Shown piece after piece: positions 15,644-24,320 of a DNA stretch of 64,000 nucleotides. The notes under the pieces are model-generated. The model saw only the letters and a list, made by a program, of their open reading frames with translations, was not told where the DNA came from and made no database searches. Position numbers and translations under genes: made by a program. The stretch is from an uncultured Bacteroidales bacterium (GTDB lineage Bacteria; Bacteroidota; Bacteroidia; Bacteroidales; UBA932): NCBI GenBank assembly GCA_934700615.1, contig CAKUXR010000003.1, forward strand, positions 1-64,000, in the 5' to 3' direction. The first letter of the stretch is position 1; every line of letters starts with the position of its first letter.

Positions 15644-17908
15644 ATGGAGAAGAAATTGACAAAAGTAGCTCTGCGCTATAGGGCATTGTTCCTCGGCATT
15701 GACCGCGAGGACATTGACATAACTTCCGAAGTCACCGTACCGGCGTCGGCATTCGTAGCTCAACTGAGAGAGAACGGATTCTGCGTGAGCGAGGAACTGC
15801 TCCACGCCCTTAACGCAGCCTCTGCAGACACCCTCGCAGAGCTCACGGATTGTGTCAATGACGTGATGGGCGTCAATCTTAACTGGGCTTCTCTTGTCAA
15901 GGGGTGGAACGTCCCTACAGGGGAATCATGCGCAGACCATATAATTACTTGGATTGCAAATATTTGCGGCGGTAAAAAGTCCGGATACAATGGCACGACA
16001 CTTCCGTGCGGGCACTTTATTCCTGACGGCACATTTCCTCTAGAGCGCTACAACGGCTGCCCGTTCTGCGGAAGGCCGTTCAAGACTGCCGATTTTGTTT
16101 ATAAAGGCCAGGGCAGCAAACTAAAAGAGCTCAGATTGTTTACCGAGGATGACATCCGGAACGTCTTCGTTTCGCTCTTGACTTCTTCGACACCTTTGGA
16201 TGCGACCCAGAAAGATTCCCTCAAGTTGCTTCTAGACCACTACCCTCTCCCAGCCGACATTGTAATTCCTATGAAGGAAACTTCAATGCTTGTTGTCACG
16301 GCTTTGGTCAAACATGGAAAAGCAGATGAGGCTTGCGTGCTTCTCAAAACCCCGGTTGACATCCTACGCTATCTCTGGTATGAAAAGACAGTCCACGTTC
16401 AGATCATTGAACCTAAGGCCCTTGTAGTTCATGCCATGAATATGTATTATCATATGTGGGGACCTCTTGACAAAGGCTTGGATGCTGCAAAAGAAATGAA
16501 GCAGAATCTGAAGCTCAAATATGACCGCAAGGTTTGTTTTCGTGTTGCCAAATGGCTGAATGCCATACCGATGACGGCAGCACAGGCAGCTGAGAACATG
16601 AATCCGAAACGCGGCATGTGGGTACGTATGATCCGTGCTCTCCGTTTAGGTGAGTATTCACGCAAACCGGGCATGGAGCATCTGGCCGAGATTCTTGATG
16701 TCTTCTACAAACAGGACTATTCTACCTGGCAAGGCCGTGTGGACAAGGCCCGTTCCGAAAATGATGCAGACAAGACCCTTGCACTGCTCAAGGAACGGCC
16801 CGGGACGTTTGCACGTTGCCTGTTCGTCACAATGCTTCGTTTCGGCAGCGACAAGACATTGGCTGCTTTCGATGAAATCGCCGACAGGCTTCCTGCGCGG
16901 CTGTTGTTGTCATTAGGCAATGCGGCCGAGACCTATTTTGATAAAAAGGAGCCACGAGTTACGCGCCCGATCACAGGGGTAACACGCAGGATCAATGCAA
17001 ACAAACTGCTAGGCCTGTACAATGACGAGGCCAGGAAAGAGATGGTCAAGAGTGTCAATGAAATCTACAAGTCTTCTATGGAACGCCGTTTCGCTTCCAT
17101 GAAGACTGAAGCCAAGACCATATACATTGATCCGACTCTTTACAATATTCCTGTAAGTGTGGGCGACCGCACATCGACTGTTCAAGACGCATCCTGCGCC
17201 TTGATGGGGACCCGTTTTCCTGTAGACGGGGAAACTGTACGTCTGTTCCTCCAGTGGGGAAAAGGATTGCATGCCCAGCCTCTCGACATGGATTTGAGTT
17301 GCCGGATAGCATTGCCGGAGGGAAAAACGGATTATTGCTATTTCGGGAATCTTACCTGCCATGGAGCAAAGCACTCCGGGGACATTCGGGAGATTTCGGA
17401 AATGGTCGGCACTGCTGAATACATTGACCTTTCTCTTCCTGAACTGGAGGCGGAAGGCGCCAATTATGTGACTTTCACATGCAATGCCTACTCTTACGGT
17501 GCACTCTCCCCTAACCTCGTCGTCGGCTGGATGGATTCAGCATATCCAATGAAAATCTCTAAAACAACAGGCGTAGCATACGATCCGTCTTGTGTCCGGC
17601 ACATGGTGCGGATCAGCGAGGCGAACTTGTCCAAGGGATTGGTATTCGGGGTTTTGGATATCGCAAAGCATGAGATTATCTGGCTTGAGATGCCTTTCAC
17701 GTCTCAGATTGTCCACTATGCCGACAGTAAATCTATCAAGGCACTTCTGCGCCGCTTGGAAGAAAAGATTTCAATCGGAGAACTCCTCGAATTGAAGGCC
17801 AAAGGACAAAACTTAAAATTAGCAGACTCTGCCGTCGGGGCCGACGAGGCCTACACCTACGACTGGGCATTGAATCCGGCAGAAGTAAGCCGCCTGCTGA
17901 GTGCTTGA
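15644..17908 (+). CDS. RING-type zinc finger / TerD-like protein (MXAN_6230/SCO0854-like)
   Basis: A 754-residue cytosolic protein. An N-terminal helical region is followed by a RING-like zinc finger at about 120-146: LPCGHFIPDGTF then YNGCPFCGRPF, with candidate ligands C122, H124, C139, C142. The middle (about 150-480) is helical repeat-like. The C terminus (about 500-700) reads as a TerD-like beta domain: VRLFLQWGKGLHAQPLDMDL, YFGNL, HSGDI, AEYIDLSLPEL, YVTFTCNAYSYGALSPNLVVGWM. The architecture recalls the MXAN_6230/SCO0854 RING family; that assignment is from memory and untested here. It is transcribed from the promoter at about 15381 through the tRNA-like RNA, and is divergent from a WYL regulator. 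A role in RNA damage or stress response is inferred from that context only. Confidence 0.75.
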   Translation: MEKKLTKVALRYRALFLGIDREDIDITSEVTVPASAFVAQLRENGFCVSEELLHALNAASADTLAELTDCVNDVMGVNLNWASLVKGWNVPTGESCADHIITWIANICGGKKSGYNGTTLPCGHFIPDGTFPLERYNGCPFCGRPFKTADFVYKGQGSKLKELRLFTEDDIRNVFVSLLTSSTPLDATQKDSLKLLLDHYPLPADIVIPMKETSMLVVTALVKHGKADEACVLLKTPVDILRYLWYEKTVHVQIIEPKALVVHAMNMYYHMWGPLDKGLDAAKEMKQNLKLKYDRKVCFRVAKWLNAIPMTAAQAAENMNPKRGMWVRMIRALRLGEYSRKPGMEHLAEILDVFYKQDYSTWQGRVDKARSENDADKTLALLKERPGTFARCLFVTMLRFGSDKTLAAFDEIADRLPARLLLSLGNAAETYFDKKEPRVTRPITGVTRRINANKLLGLYNDEARKEMVKSVNEIYKSSMERRFASMKTEAKTIYIDPTLYNIPVSVGDRTSTVQDASCALMGTRFPVDGETVRLFLQWGKGLHAQPLDMDLSCRIALPEGKTDYCYFGNLTCHGAKHSGDIREISEMVGTAEYIDLSLPELEAEGANYVTFTCNAYSYGALSPNLVVGWMDSAYPMKISKTTGVAYDPSCVRHMVRISEANLSKGLVFGVLDIAKHEIIWLEMPFTSQIVHYADSKSIKALLRRLEEKISIGELLELKAKGQNLKLADSAVGADEAYTYDWALNPAEVSRLLSA

Positions 17909-17950
17909 TGGCGCTTGCGGTACCGCTCGGAAACGCTTGCCCTCTCGTGG

Positions 17951-18107
17951 CGGGACGCGGCCACGGTCAAATTTATAACTCATTGATAATCAGATATCAT
18001 TTAACCCCAAGCGTGGAATCGCAGCCGTTTTTTTGCCACAATTCCACGCCCCATTTCATGAAACACTGAAAATCAACGCATTGCAAAACAAAACGTGGCT
18101 GCATCAC
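17951..18107. repeat. 157-bp structured repeat, copy 3 (diverged)
   Basis: Same length and architecture as copies 1 and 2 but strongly diverged. Ends CGGGACGCGGCCACG and CGTGGCTGCATCACG still pair at 12 of 15 positions. The inner stem is GCGTGGAAT/ATTCCACGC (9 bp), a paired change from GTGGATT/AATCCAC in copies 1 and 2. CATTGATAATCA and ACACTGAAAATCAAC correspond to conserved internal segments. Confidence 0.65.
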
Positions 18108-18156
18108 GCCAATTGAAATTTCACTATATTTGCAGAAGCACAAAACTAAAATTACA

Positions 18157-18765
18157 ATGAGTACACCTCCTATTAAAATCAATGATAGCCTTTTCTGCCT
18201 TACCAATGATTGGGAGAAAGGCAAACATCGTTATTCTCTTGAGTTATCCAAGACAGAGGATCCCAAGAACACGATTCTAGTCGTAGGGGTCAATCCTGGC
18301 GGAAGAACTGACCCTGATGAGAAACATATTGGCCGAACCATCCGTCGTGTGTGCGATTTGGTAATTGGTAAGGGAGAAGACGACCCCAAGTATGATAGCG
18401 CACTTTTTGTAAACCTCACACCGAAAATTGCGATAACCCCATCTGGTTTAAAGGATTCCAAGGAACTACAAGTACCACCGAGGGACAATGTCGAGGAAAT
18501 CAAAACCCTTATACGAAAACGAAAAGACCACATAAGCAATGTTCTTTTCTGCTTTGGCAATTCATTCAAATACGGCAAGGACAATGGTTTATTTACAAAA
18601 GTTATCGATGTCATAAAAGAGGAATTACCTCTACCAGAATCAAAGTATTGGTGTCTGGGGATAAGCAACAAGGGATATCCTATTCATCCTCTTGCGCATA
18701 TAAAAGATATGAGACTGAGGGAATGTTCAATCAATCAGGATTTTACGTTTTCCATGAAAGATTAA
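18157..18765 (+). CDS. DUF1643-family protein
   Basis: A 202-residue protein. The DUF1643 pattern is visible: ILVVGVNPGGRTDPDEKHIG near the N terminus, TIRRVCDLV, a central ALFVNLTPK, and a C-terminal GYPIHPLAHI. The start at 18157 is chosen because a -7 promoter element TATATTTG lies at 18125-18132, which puts an earlier in-frame ATG (18130) upstream of transcription. The function of the family is unknown; a nucleotide-binding or glycosylase-like fold is sometimes suggested. AT-rich compared with the flanking genes. Convergent with the small gene at 18782. Confidence 0.75.
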   Translation: MSTPPIKINDSLFCLTNDWEKGKHRYSLELSKTEDPKNTILVVGVNPGGRTDPDEKHIGRTIRRVCDLVIGKGEDDPKYDSALFVNLTPKIAITPSGLKDSKELQVPPRDNVEEIKTLIRKRKDHISNVLFCFGNSFKYGKDNGLFTKVIDVIKEELPLPESKYWCLGISNKGYPIHPLAHIKDMRLRECSINQDFTFSMKD

Positions 18766-18781
18766 AGTAGTATTCAAGGAG

Positions 18782-18997
18782 TTAAATCGGATTGACGTCG
18801 TTTATCCAGTTCTGATATGCCAAAGTTTCCTCCTTGGTTATTCCATGATCCTCAGCGTAAGCGTCATTGAACTCGAGTCTCTCACCGCTTCGTTGTTGGT
18901 CATACTTGAGCAAAATTTCCATCAATGTAACTTTTTGGCCATCCTCAACCCTGTTATAAGGGTTGTCAAGGATGGACTTTGCAAAATCATTGTTCAT
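18782..18997 (-). CDS. Small protein overlapping the HD-hydrolase gene
   Basis: A 71-residue acidic protein (MNNDFAKSILDNPYNRVEDG...) with no signal peptide or known motif. Its start at 18997 overlaps the stop of the HD gene by 11 nt, so it is probably translated by coupling and works with that protein. An alternative ATG at 19006 would extend the overlap. The C-terminal half is helical with YAEDHGITKEETLAYQNW. No function can be assigned. Confidence 0.55.
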   Translation of the reverse strand: MNNDFAKSILDNPYNRVEDGQKVTLMEILLKYDQQRSGERLEFNDAYAEDHGITKEETLAYQNWINDVNPI

Positions 18998-19460
18998 AGT
19001 CTGCATTTTTAATCATTTCCAATGCCTTCTCGTGCTTGGCGTTAATGCATTCAAGCTCTTTGATCTTGGCCGCGTCATTTGATGCGACGGCTGCTTCATA
19101 AGACACTTTTCCCCGCTGCAGATTGTGGTGAAGGTCATTGAGTTTGACATGGATTGCGGTGACATTGCCGGAAGCGATGATATTTTCCACGTACTCGAAA
19201 TATCCAACTTTTTCCTTGTCATGAGACAAAAGCGCCAATGCTGCAATCACCTCATCTTCAACACCTTTGTTTTTCAAATCCTCAAGCGTCATCGAGGAAT
19301 CCTCCACAACGTCATGAAGGAACCCAGCCTTGATCTCAGCATCAGAGTTCCCCATAAGTCCGACTGCAAGCGGATGCAGAATCGCAGGATTACCATCCAG
19401 GTCTTTCTGTCCAGCGTGCGCTTCAAGCGCAATTTTTAATGTTTCTTCAATTCTTGTCAT
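18987..19460 (-). CDS. HD-domain phosphohydrolase (SpoT/MESH1-like)
   Basis: A 157-residue protein consisting of one HD domain: HAGQKDLDGNPAILHPLAVG, AGFLHDVVEDSSMTLEDL, and HVKLNDLHHNLQRG. These match the metal-binding H...HD...D pattern of small (p)ppGpp hydrolases of the SpoT HD or MESH1 type. The start at 19460 (MTRIEET) is preferred over 19484. It is a paralog of the N-terminal half of the HD-MsrA fusion at 47694-48632, with near-identical motif spacing. Activity on ppGpp is inferred, not shown. A large hairpin lies at 19496-19554 in its upstream region. Confidence 0.8.
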   Translation of the reverse strand: MTRIEETLKIALEAHAGQKDLDGNPAILHPLAVGLMGNSDAEIKAGFLHDVVEDSSMTLEDLKNKGVEDEVIAALALLSHDKEKVGYFEYVENIIASGNVTAIHVKLNDLHHNLQRGKVSYEAAVASNDAAKIKELECINAKHEKALEMIKNADYEQ

Positions 19461-19495
19461 AACAGTAACTATATGGGCCGCCATAAATGGGCTGT

Positions 19496-19554
19496 GCGGT
19501 CACAAAACCTATCTTGCTGCCAGCGCGCTGGCAGCCCGTAAGGTTTGTTCCCGC
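19496..19554. other. Long hairpin upstream of the HD gene
   Basis: A perfect 20-nt palindrome GCTGCCAGCGCGCTGGCAGC (19516-19535) is extended by AAACCT/AGGTTT and by GCGG (19496-19499) / CCGC (19551-19554). There is no T-tract, so it is not a standard terminator. It could be a leader structure for the HD gene or a remnant of a palindromic element. Confidence 0.5.
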
Positions 19555-19753
19555 TGCCCGGTATGTTAATAAAATAGGAAATTAATCGAGGAGGAGAACC
19601 CTCTTTCATCTTTTGCGAATATAGCAAACTTTTATCAAAGTACAATTTTTTTTGCAGTCAGTATCCAATAATCTTCATCGAATTCATCAGTCTGCCTCAG
19701 TCAAATTGGCTGAAAACAGAGAAAAGTCTCCAGTGATGATTGATGTTATCAGA

Positions 19754-19775
19754 TTAAGTCGTATCTTCGACTTAA
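19754..19775 (+). promoter_or_regulatory. Palindromic operator overlapping the ygbA-like promoter
   Basis: TTAAGTCG (19754-19761) and CGACTTAA (19768-19775) are exact reverse complements around a 6-nt spacer. The -7-like TATCTTCG (19762-19769) lies inside, so a bound dimer would block transcription. The predicted start near 19776 places the gene start downstream of it. The remaining sequence between 19555 and 19753 shows nothing else I can support. Confidence 0.5.
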
Positions 19776-19804
19776 CACGTACAACAATGCAAAGGTATAA
19801 CTCA

Positions 19805-20098
19805 ATGAACCGAATAGAGTGGGAGAAGACCACAGTACGGCACATGATCGAACTGTGGTGCAGAAAAAAGCATGGTGAAAAGGAACTCTGTGTGGAGTGC
19901 AGAGAATTACTGACATATGCAACGGTCAGGCTCAGCCGATGCAAGTTCGGTGAAAGAAAGACCAAATGCCATAAATGCCCTGTCCATTGCTACCGTCCAG
20001 ACATGAGGGAAAAGATACGCGAGGTCATGCGGTTCAGCGGACCTCGGATGATATTCCATCACCCACTGGAAGCATTGCGCTATATACTGACAAGATAA
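19805..20098 (+). CDS. Nitrous-oxide-stimulated promoter family protein (YgbA-like)
   Basis: A 97-residue protein of the YgbA/PF11756 family, which is often controlled by nitric-oxide-sensing regulators. Conserved marks are NRIEWEKTTVRHMIELWCR near the start, CVECRELLTYATVRLSRC, KCHKCPVHCY, MREKIREVMRFSGPRM and a C-terminal HPLEALRYIL. Several conserved Cys suggest metal or redox chemistry. The start at 19805 matches the first residues of the family and has AAAGG about 10 nt upstream; 19787 is an alternative. Earlier ATGs lie before the predicted transcription start. Molecular function unknown. Confidence 0.8.
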   Translation: MNRIEWEKTTVRHMIELWCRKKHGEKELCVECRELLTYATVRLSRCKFGERKTKCHKCPVHCYRPDMREKIREVMRFSGPRMIFHHPLEALRYILTR

Positions 20099-20147
20099 CA
20101 ACGTCATATCATCAGCATGATCCGCCCTTCAGCCTTAACTTATAAAT

Positions 20148-23100
20148 TTAACTCTTTTTTTTGAATTCTGACGGAGTACAGCCGAACTCTTCCTTAAATA
20201 TCTGACGGAAATAGGAGAACGAGCTTATTCCGATATTCCATGCTGTCTCAGAGACATTGAACTCGCCGGAGGAGAGCATCTCGGCGGCTTTGCGGAGCTT
20301 GATTTTACGCACATAGTCATTGGCAGAAACTCCTGTAAGGCTCTTCAGTTTGCGGTAAAGCGAAGAAACGCTGACATTCATGTAAGACGCCATATTATTG
20401 ATATCCAGCGTTTCGGACGACATGTTATCCTCGATATAGGAAGCCAGTTTGCTCAAGAACTTGTTGTCAAGAGGTGAGAATCCTGAATTCTCTTCGACTT
20501 TCGAGGCGGTAAAATTGTTGAGCCGCTTAAGATACTGCTGGGCAATCTGTGCACGGGAAAATATAAGATTGGCCACACGAGCCTTAATGAGTTCGCTCGT
20601 AAAAGGCTTGGTGATATATGAGTCGGCTCCCACTTTATAGCCTTCGCTCTTGTCGGAAAGAGTATCCTTGGCGGTCAGGAGCACCACAGGGATATGGCTG
20701 AGATTTATGTCTACCTTAATCTTGCGGCACATTTCCAGGCCATCCATCTTTGGCATCATGATGTCACTTATGATGATATCAGGAACTGAGTTCATGGCGA
20801 CTGACAATCCCTCCTCACCATTTGAGGCCGTGAGCACTTCGTATTTATCGGAGAGAATGGATGAAAGGTAATCCCGTATATCCGCATTGTCCTCGACGAC
20901 GAGAATCCTCTGCATTGATGATGCGGCCGTATCAGGACTCACATGAATGTCAGAGGAATGCTCTTCTGAAGACATAGGAAGCAGCACCGTAAAACAACTG
21001 CCCTTGCCGCGGACACTCTCCACGTTGATAGTTCCTCCATGCTGTTTCACGAATTTCCGGACTATGGCAAGACCGATTCCTGAACCATTGATATTCTCCC
21101 TGCCCGGAACCCGGTAATAGCGGTTGAAGATCTTGTCAATCTGGTCTGAAGCTATCCCCTCTCCGGTGTCCGAAACACTGATTACGGCAAATTCCTTCCC
21201 GTTTTCGGTTTTCGTATGAAGGCTCAGTGTAACTTGCCCCCGCTTCGTATATTTGAAAGCATTGGACAACAGATTATTGAGTACGGATGTTATTATCTCC
21301 CTGTCAAAATCCATAAAGACACCATTGTCGATATCCAGAATCATTTCAAGGTTCTTGTTCGTATTGGACTCCGAGAACACTTTGCCGATATTGGACATAT
21401 AAGCACCCAAATTGCCCCTCGTCGGATTAAAACGGATGTTGTCAGTCTCGGCCATCCTGAAATTCAACAATTTATTGATAAGTTCCATCAAATTACCGGC
21501 ATTCTTGTAGATAAGCGACAACTTGTGCTTTGCACCGGGGTCAAGACTCTTGTCGGACATCATGTCTTCGGCCGGGCCTATAATCAGGGACAGCGGAGTC
21601 TTGAGTTCATGTGTAACATTGGTATAGAATCTCAGTTTCTCCTCGTTTACTTCACGAACCTGTTCTATCGCTGCCTTATCCATACGTCGGATGATTATTG
21701 CACGCGCTATCAGGAAACACAACACGCAGAAAATCAATGCATAGAGCACCAGCGCCGCAGTCGAGAACCAAATTGGAGGAGAAATCCTGACATTGACAAT
21801 TGCCTCTTTCCCGAATCTGTCGCTCCATGAATATTTGCCGCGTACGCGAAGTGTATATTCACCGGGAGCCAGTTGGAGAAACGACAATGAATGACCGGAC
21901 GCACGATGCCAATTCTTGTCCATCTGGTCAATTTTGTAAAAGTATTGAAGATTGTCCGCCTTGGAAAAATCATCAGCGCTGAAATTGACAGTAATATTGT
22001 TCTGCTGCCACTTCAAGTTCACCTGTTTGGAAAAAGGCATCAGGATGGTGTTCTGCTTGACCTCAGAAGGATTACTGCTGTCCTTGACAATTATCGAGGA
22101 GAGATGGACATCTGACTCTCCGTCAAAATCTATGGAAGACCTGTCCAGGAATATGATTCCGTCAGATGAGCCGAAAGCCATCAGACCATCCCTGCGGATG
22201 GATACTGCGCCAAAGGAGAAACAGCCATGCATAAAACTCAGATCTCCGGAAAAGTCCACGGCCTTTCCGTCTCTCAGAAAACCTATGGATTTGGCCGTGG
22301 AAAACCATATGGCACCTGACTTGTCTTCGATTATAGACATTATCGCTTCCGAACTCAACCAACTGTTGTCAGCATACTGTTTCTCGTATGAGAAATCATC
22401 AAGATTAGGAAAGCAGATAAGTCCATTGTCCGTACCGACCCAGACACGGCCCCTGCTATCTTGAAAAATGTCATTGACAGAACTTGATATGAACCCGTTC
22501 CCTTTATTGAACCGGGCCACAAGATTCAGGTCAGAGTCAAACACGTAGAGTCCGGCACGAAAAGAGCCGACCCACAATCTTCCACGATTGTCAATGCAAA
22601 TTGATTTGAGATAACGGTCATCCAACTTGTCGCCCGTATAAAGCCGCCTCTCTGCTTTGAATGTCTTTTTGTCTATACTCCAAAGCCCCCACACTCCCGA
22701 TGCAGCCCATATGACATCCTTTGATTCGCAGAAGTCTCTCGCCTCTCCTATTGGCATAGTTGCCCTTACTCTAAGAGTACTGTCAACAACGACCGCACCG
22801 TTATTGAACGTGCCCACCCAATATAGTCCTGACTCGTCCTTGAACATCGATATGATGTTCTTGTCAGGAATACCGGCAACCTCCCGTTTCACGAACTCAG
22901 TCTTCGAATCCAGAAGACAGAGTCCTCCGCCATCTGTACCTGACATCAAGAGTCCGCCATCAGAAAAAGCAAGTCCCCTGACCAGTTTTTCCTTGAAATC
23001 TTCCGGATGACGCACGGTAAAAATACCCGTATGGTTCAATGACTTGTAGTACAGTCCCTTTCCTGCCGAGCCAAGGTAAATATTTCCATATCTGTCTTCC

Positions 23101-24086
23101 GCCATCGAGCGAATTCCGATATCACTCATTTTTTCCGGCATAACCACCTGATGGAATCGTTTGTCTCCTCCCGCCAACTCATCCAGGTCCATAGACCAAA
23201 GCCCTCTTGTGTCCGGTGATGCCAGTATCCTGTTGTCGGATGTACGCATTATAGAAAAAATTATCCCGCTCGGCAATCCGGAAGATTCTGAATCAAAAAC
23301 AGTAAAATCCTTGGTGACGGGACGGAACAAAGCCAGACCTCGACCGGTTCCGAGCCATATGTTGTTGTCCTTGTCAATGACGATGCATCCAATCCCATTG
23401 CTCGGCAGGCATCCGGGTTTCCCGGTGCGGACATATTGTTCTGCTGTCATGGTAACAGGATTGATTACCATGAAGCCTTCCGCAAAATATCCGGCATATA
23501 TTTTTCCGTCCGGTGCAAGTTCGATGCACCTGACATTACCCTCGGCCATCCCTACGACGTTCCTGGGGCAAAATGCGGTAAATGTTCCGGTTTCCACATC
23601 ATACTTTCCTACTCCTTCAGTATAAGTACCGAACCATATATTTCCCGTGTCATCCTGACGCAGACACGTTATTTCATCAGAAAGAGGAGAGTTCGGATTG
23701 GCATTGTCATGCCGGAAAAACACGGAGTTTCCTGTACTCAAGTCATAAAAACCGAGGCCGTCACGTTTGGTGGCAAACCAAACTCTATCATAGAACTTGT
23801 CGGCAAGTACCGCATTCAGTTCATTCCCCGAGACGGCTCCCGTCCCCCTCATGTATTTGGAAATCACCATACCGTCAAAACTGGCCATTCCGTTTTCCGT
23901 ACCTATCCACAGACGACCATATTTGTCAAAGTCCATCGAAAGAATATAGTCGCTCGGAAGTTCATCCCTGAAAGAAGTCCATGAAGTGGAGAAATAACCG
24001 GAAACCTCTCTTGCGTCAAGCGGCAGAAAGGCACAAATCAGGAATATGGCGACAACACCTGACAGAGTTGTAATTCGACGCAACAT
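20148..24086 (-). CDS. Hybrid two-component system sensor-regulator (HTCS) of the PUL
   Basis: A single-protein sensor and transcription factor of 1312 residues. Signal peptide (1-25); two-component propeller repeats over about 30-650 (for example YGRLWIGTENGMASFDG and RGRVWVGTDNGLICFP); a Y_Y_Y beta domain (about 690-770); a membrane segment (about 776-802); histidine kinase with HELKTPL (His about 826), NLLSNAFKYT and GSGIGLAIV; receiver domain with VVEDNADIRD and SDIMMPKMDG (Asp about 1108); and an AraC-type HTH at the C terminus (about 1215-1312). HTCS proteins bind an oligosaccharide in the periplasm and activate the adjacent PUL. It is divergent from susC, so it is the cognate regulator. 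Confidence 0.95.
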   Translation of the reverse strand: MLRRITTLSGVVAIFLICAFLPLDAREVSGYFSTSWTSFRDELPSDYILSMDFDKYGRLWIGTENGMASFDGMVISKYMRGTGAVSGNELNAVLADKFYDRVWFATKRDGLGFYDLSTGNSVFFRHDNANPNSPLSDEITCLRQDDTGNIWFGTYTEGVGKYDVETGTFTAFCPRNVVGMAEGNVRCIELAPDGKIYAGYFAEGFMVINPVTMTAEQYVRTGKPGCLPSNGIGCIVIDKDNNIWLGTGRGLALFRPVTKDFTVFDSESSGLPSGIIFSIMRTSDNRILASPDTRGLWSMDLDELAGGDKRFHQVVMPEKMSDIGIRSMAEDRYGNIYLGSAGKGLYYKSLNHTGIFTVRHPEDFKEKLVRGLAFSDGGLLMSGTDGGGLCLLDSKTEFVKREVAGIPDKNIISMFKDESGLYWVGTFNNGAVVVDSTLRVRATMPIGEARDFCESKDVIWAASGVWGLWSIDKKTFKAERRLYTGDKLDDRYLKSICIDNRGRLWVGSFRAGLYVFDSDLNLVARFNKGNGFISSSVNDIFQDSRGRVWVGTDNGLICFPNLDDFSYEKQYADNSWLSSEAIMSIIEDKSGAIWFSTAKSIGFLRDGKAVDFSGDLSFMHGCFSFGAVSIRRDGLMAFGSSDGIIFLDRSSIDFDGESDVHLSSIIVKDSSNPSEVKQNTILMPFSKQVNLKWQQNNITVNFSADDFSKADNLQYFYKIDQMDKNWHRASGHSLSFLQLAPGEYTLRVRGKYSWSDRFGKEAIVNVRISPPIWFSTAALVLYALIFCVLCFLIARAIIIRRMDKAAIEQVREVNEEKLRFYTNVTHELKTPLSLIIGPAEDMMSDKSLDPGAKHKLSLIYKNAGNLMELINKLLNFRMAETDNIRFNPTRGNLGAYMSNIGKVFSESNTNKNLEMILDIDNGVFMDFDREIITSVLNNLLSNAFKYTKRGQVTLSLHTKTENGKEFAVISVSDTGEGIASDQIDKIFNRYYRVPGRENINGSGIGLAIVRKFVKQHGGTINVESVRGKGSCFTVLLPMSSEEHSSDIHVSPDTAASSMQRILVVEDNADIRDYLSSILSDKYEVLTASNGEEGLSVAMNSVPDIIISDIMMPKMDGLEMCRKIKVDINLSHIPVVLLTAKDTLSDKSEGYKVGADSYITKPFTSELIKARVANLIFSRAQIAQQYLKRLNNFTASKVEENSGFSPLDNKFLSKLASYIEDNMSSETLDINNMASYMNVSVSSLYRKLKSLTGVSANDYVRKIKLRKAAEMLSSGEFNVSETAWNIGISSFSYFRQIFKEEFGCTPSEFKKKS

Positions 24087-24167
24087 AATGAGAAACTTTT
24101 TCTTTTCAAAGATAGAAAAACTTTGACAATGAGGGACTGGCGATTTTCAGGCATACCGTCGCTATTC

Positions 24168-24219
24168 GTTCAAAAAGCGTTCTGAATATGTCAAAAGCAA
24201 AATATCGCCGTTTTTGAAC
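24168..24219. promoter_or_regulatory. Inverted repeat between HTCS and susC
   Basis: GTTCAAAAA (24168-24176) and TTTTTGAAC (24211-24219) are exact reverse complements 34 nt apart in the 234-bp divergent region. They are good candidates for the HTCS binding sites that activate the susC operon. Confidence 0.5.
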
Positions 24220-24320
24220 AAAATACGACCATTTTTAAATATATAAAACGTTAATATCGCATTCGAAAGCCGCAAACCAGCGACCCGATAATTTACAAAT
24301 AACATTAAAACAACCGCAAA

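Noticed and set aside
20148..24086. Separate kinase and response regulator genes
   Set aside because: The frame is continuous and the domain order is that of a hybrid sensor, so it is one gene.
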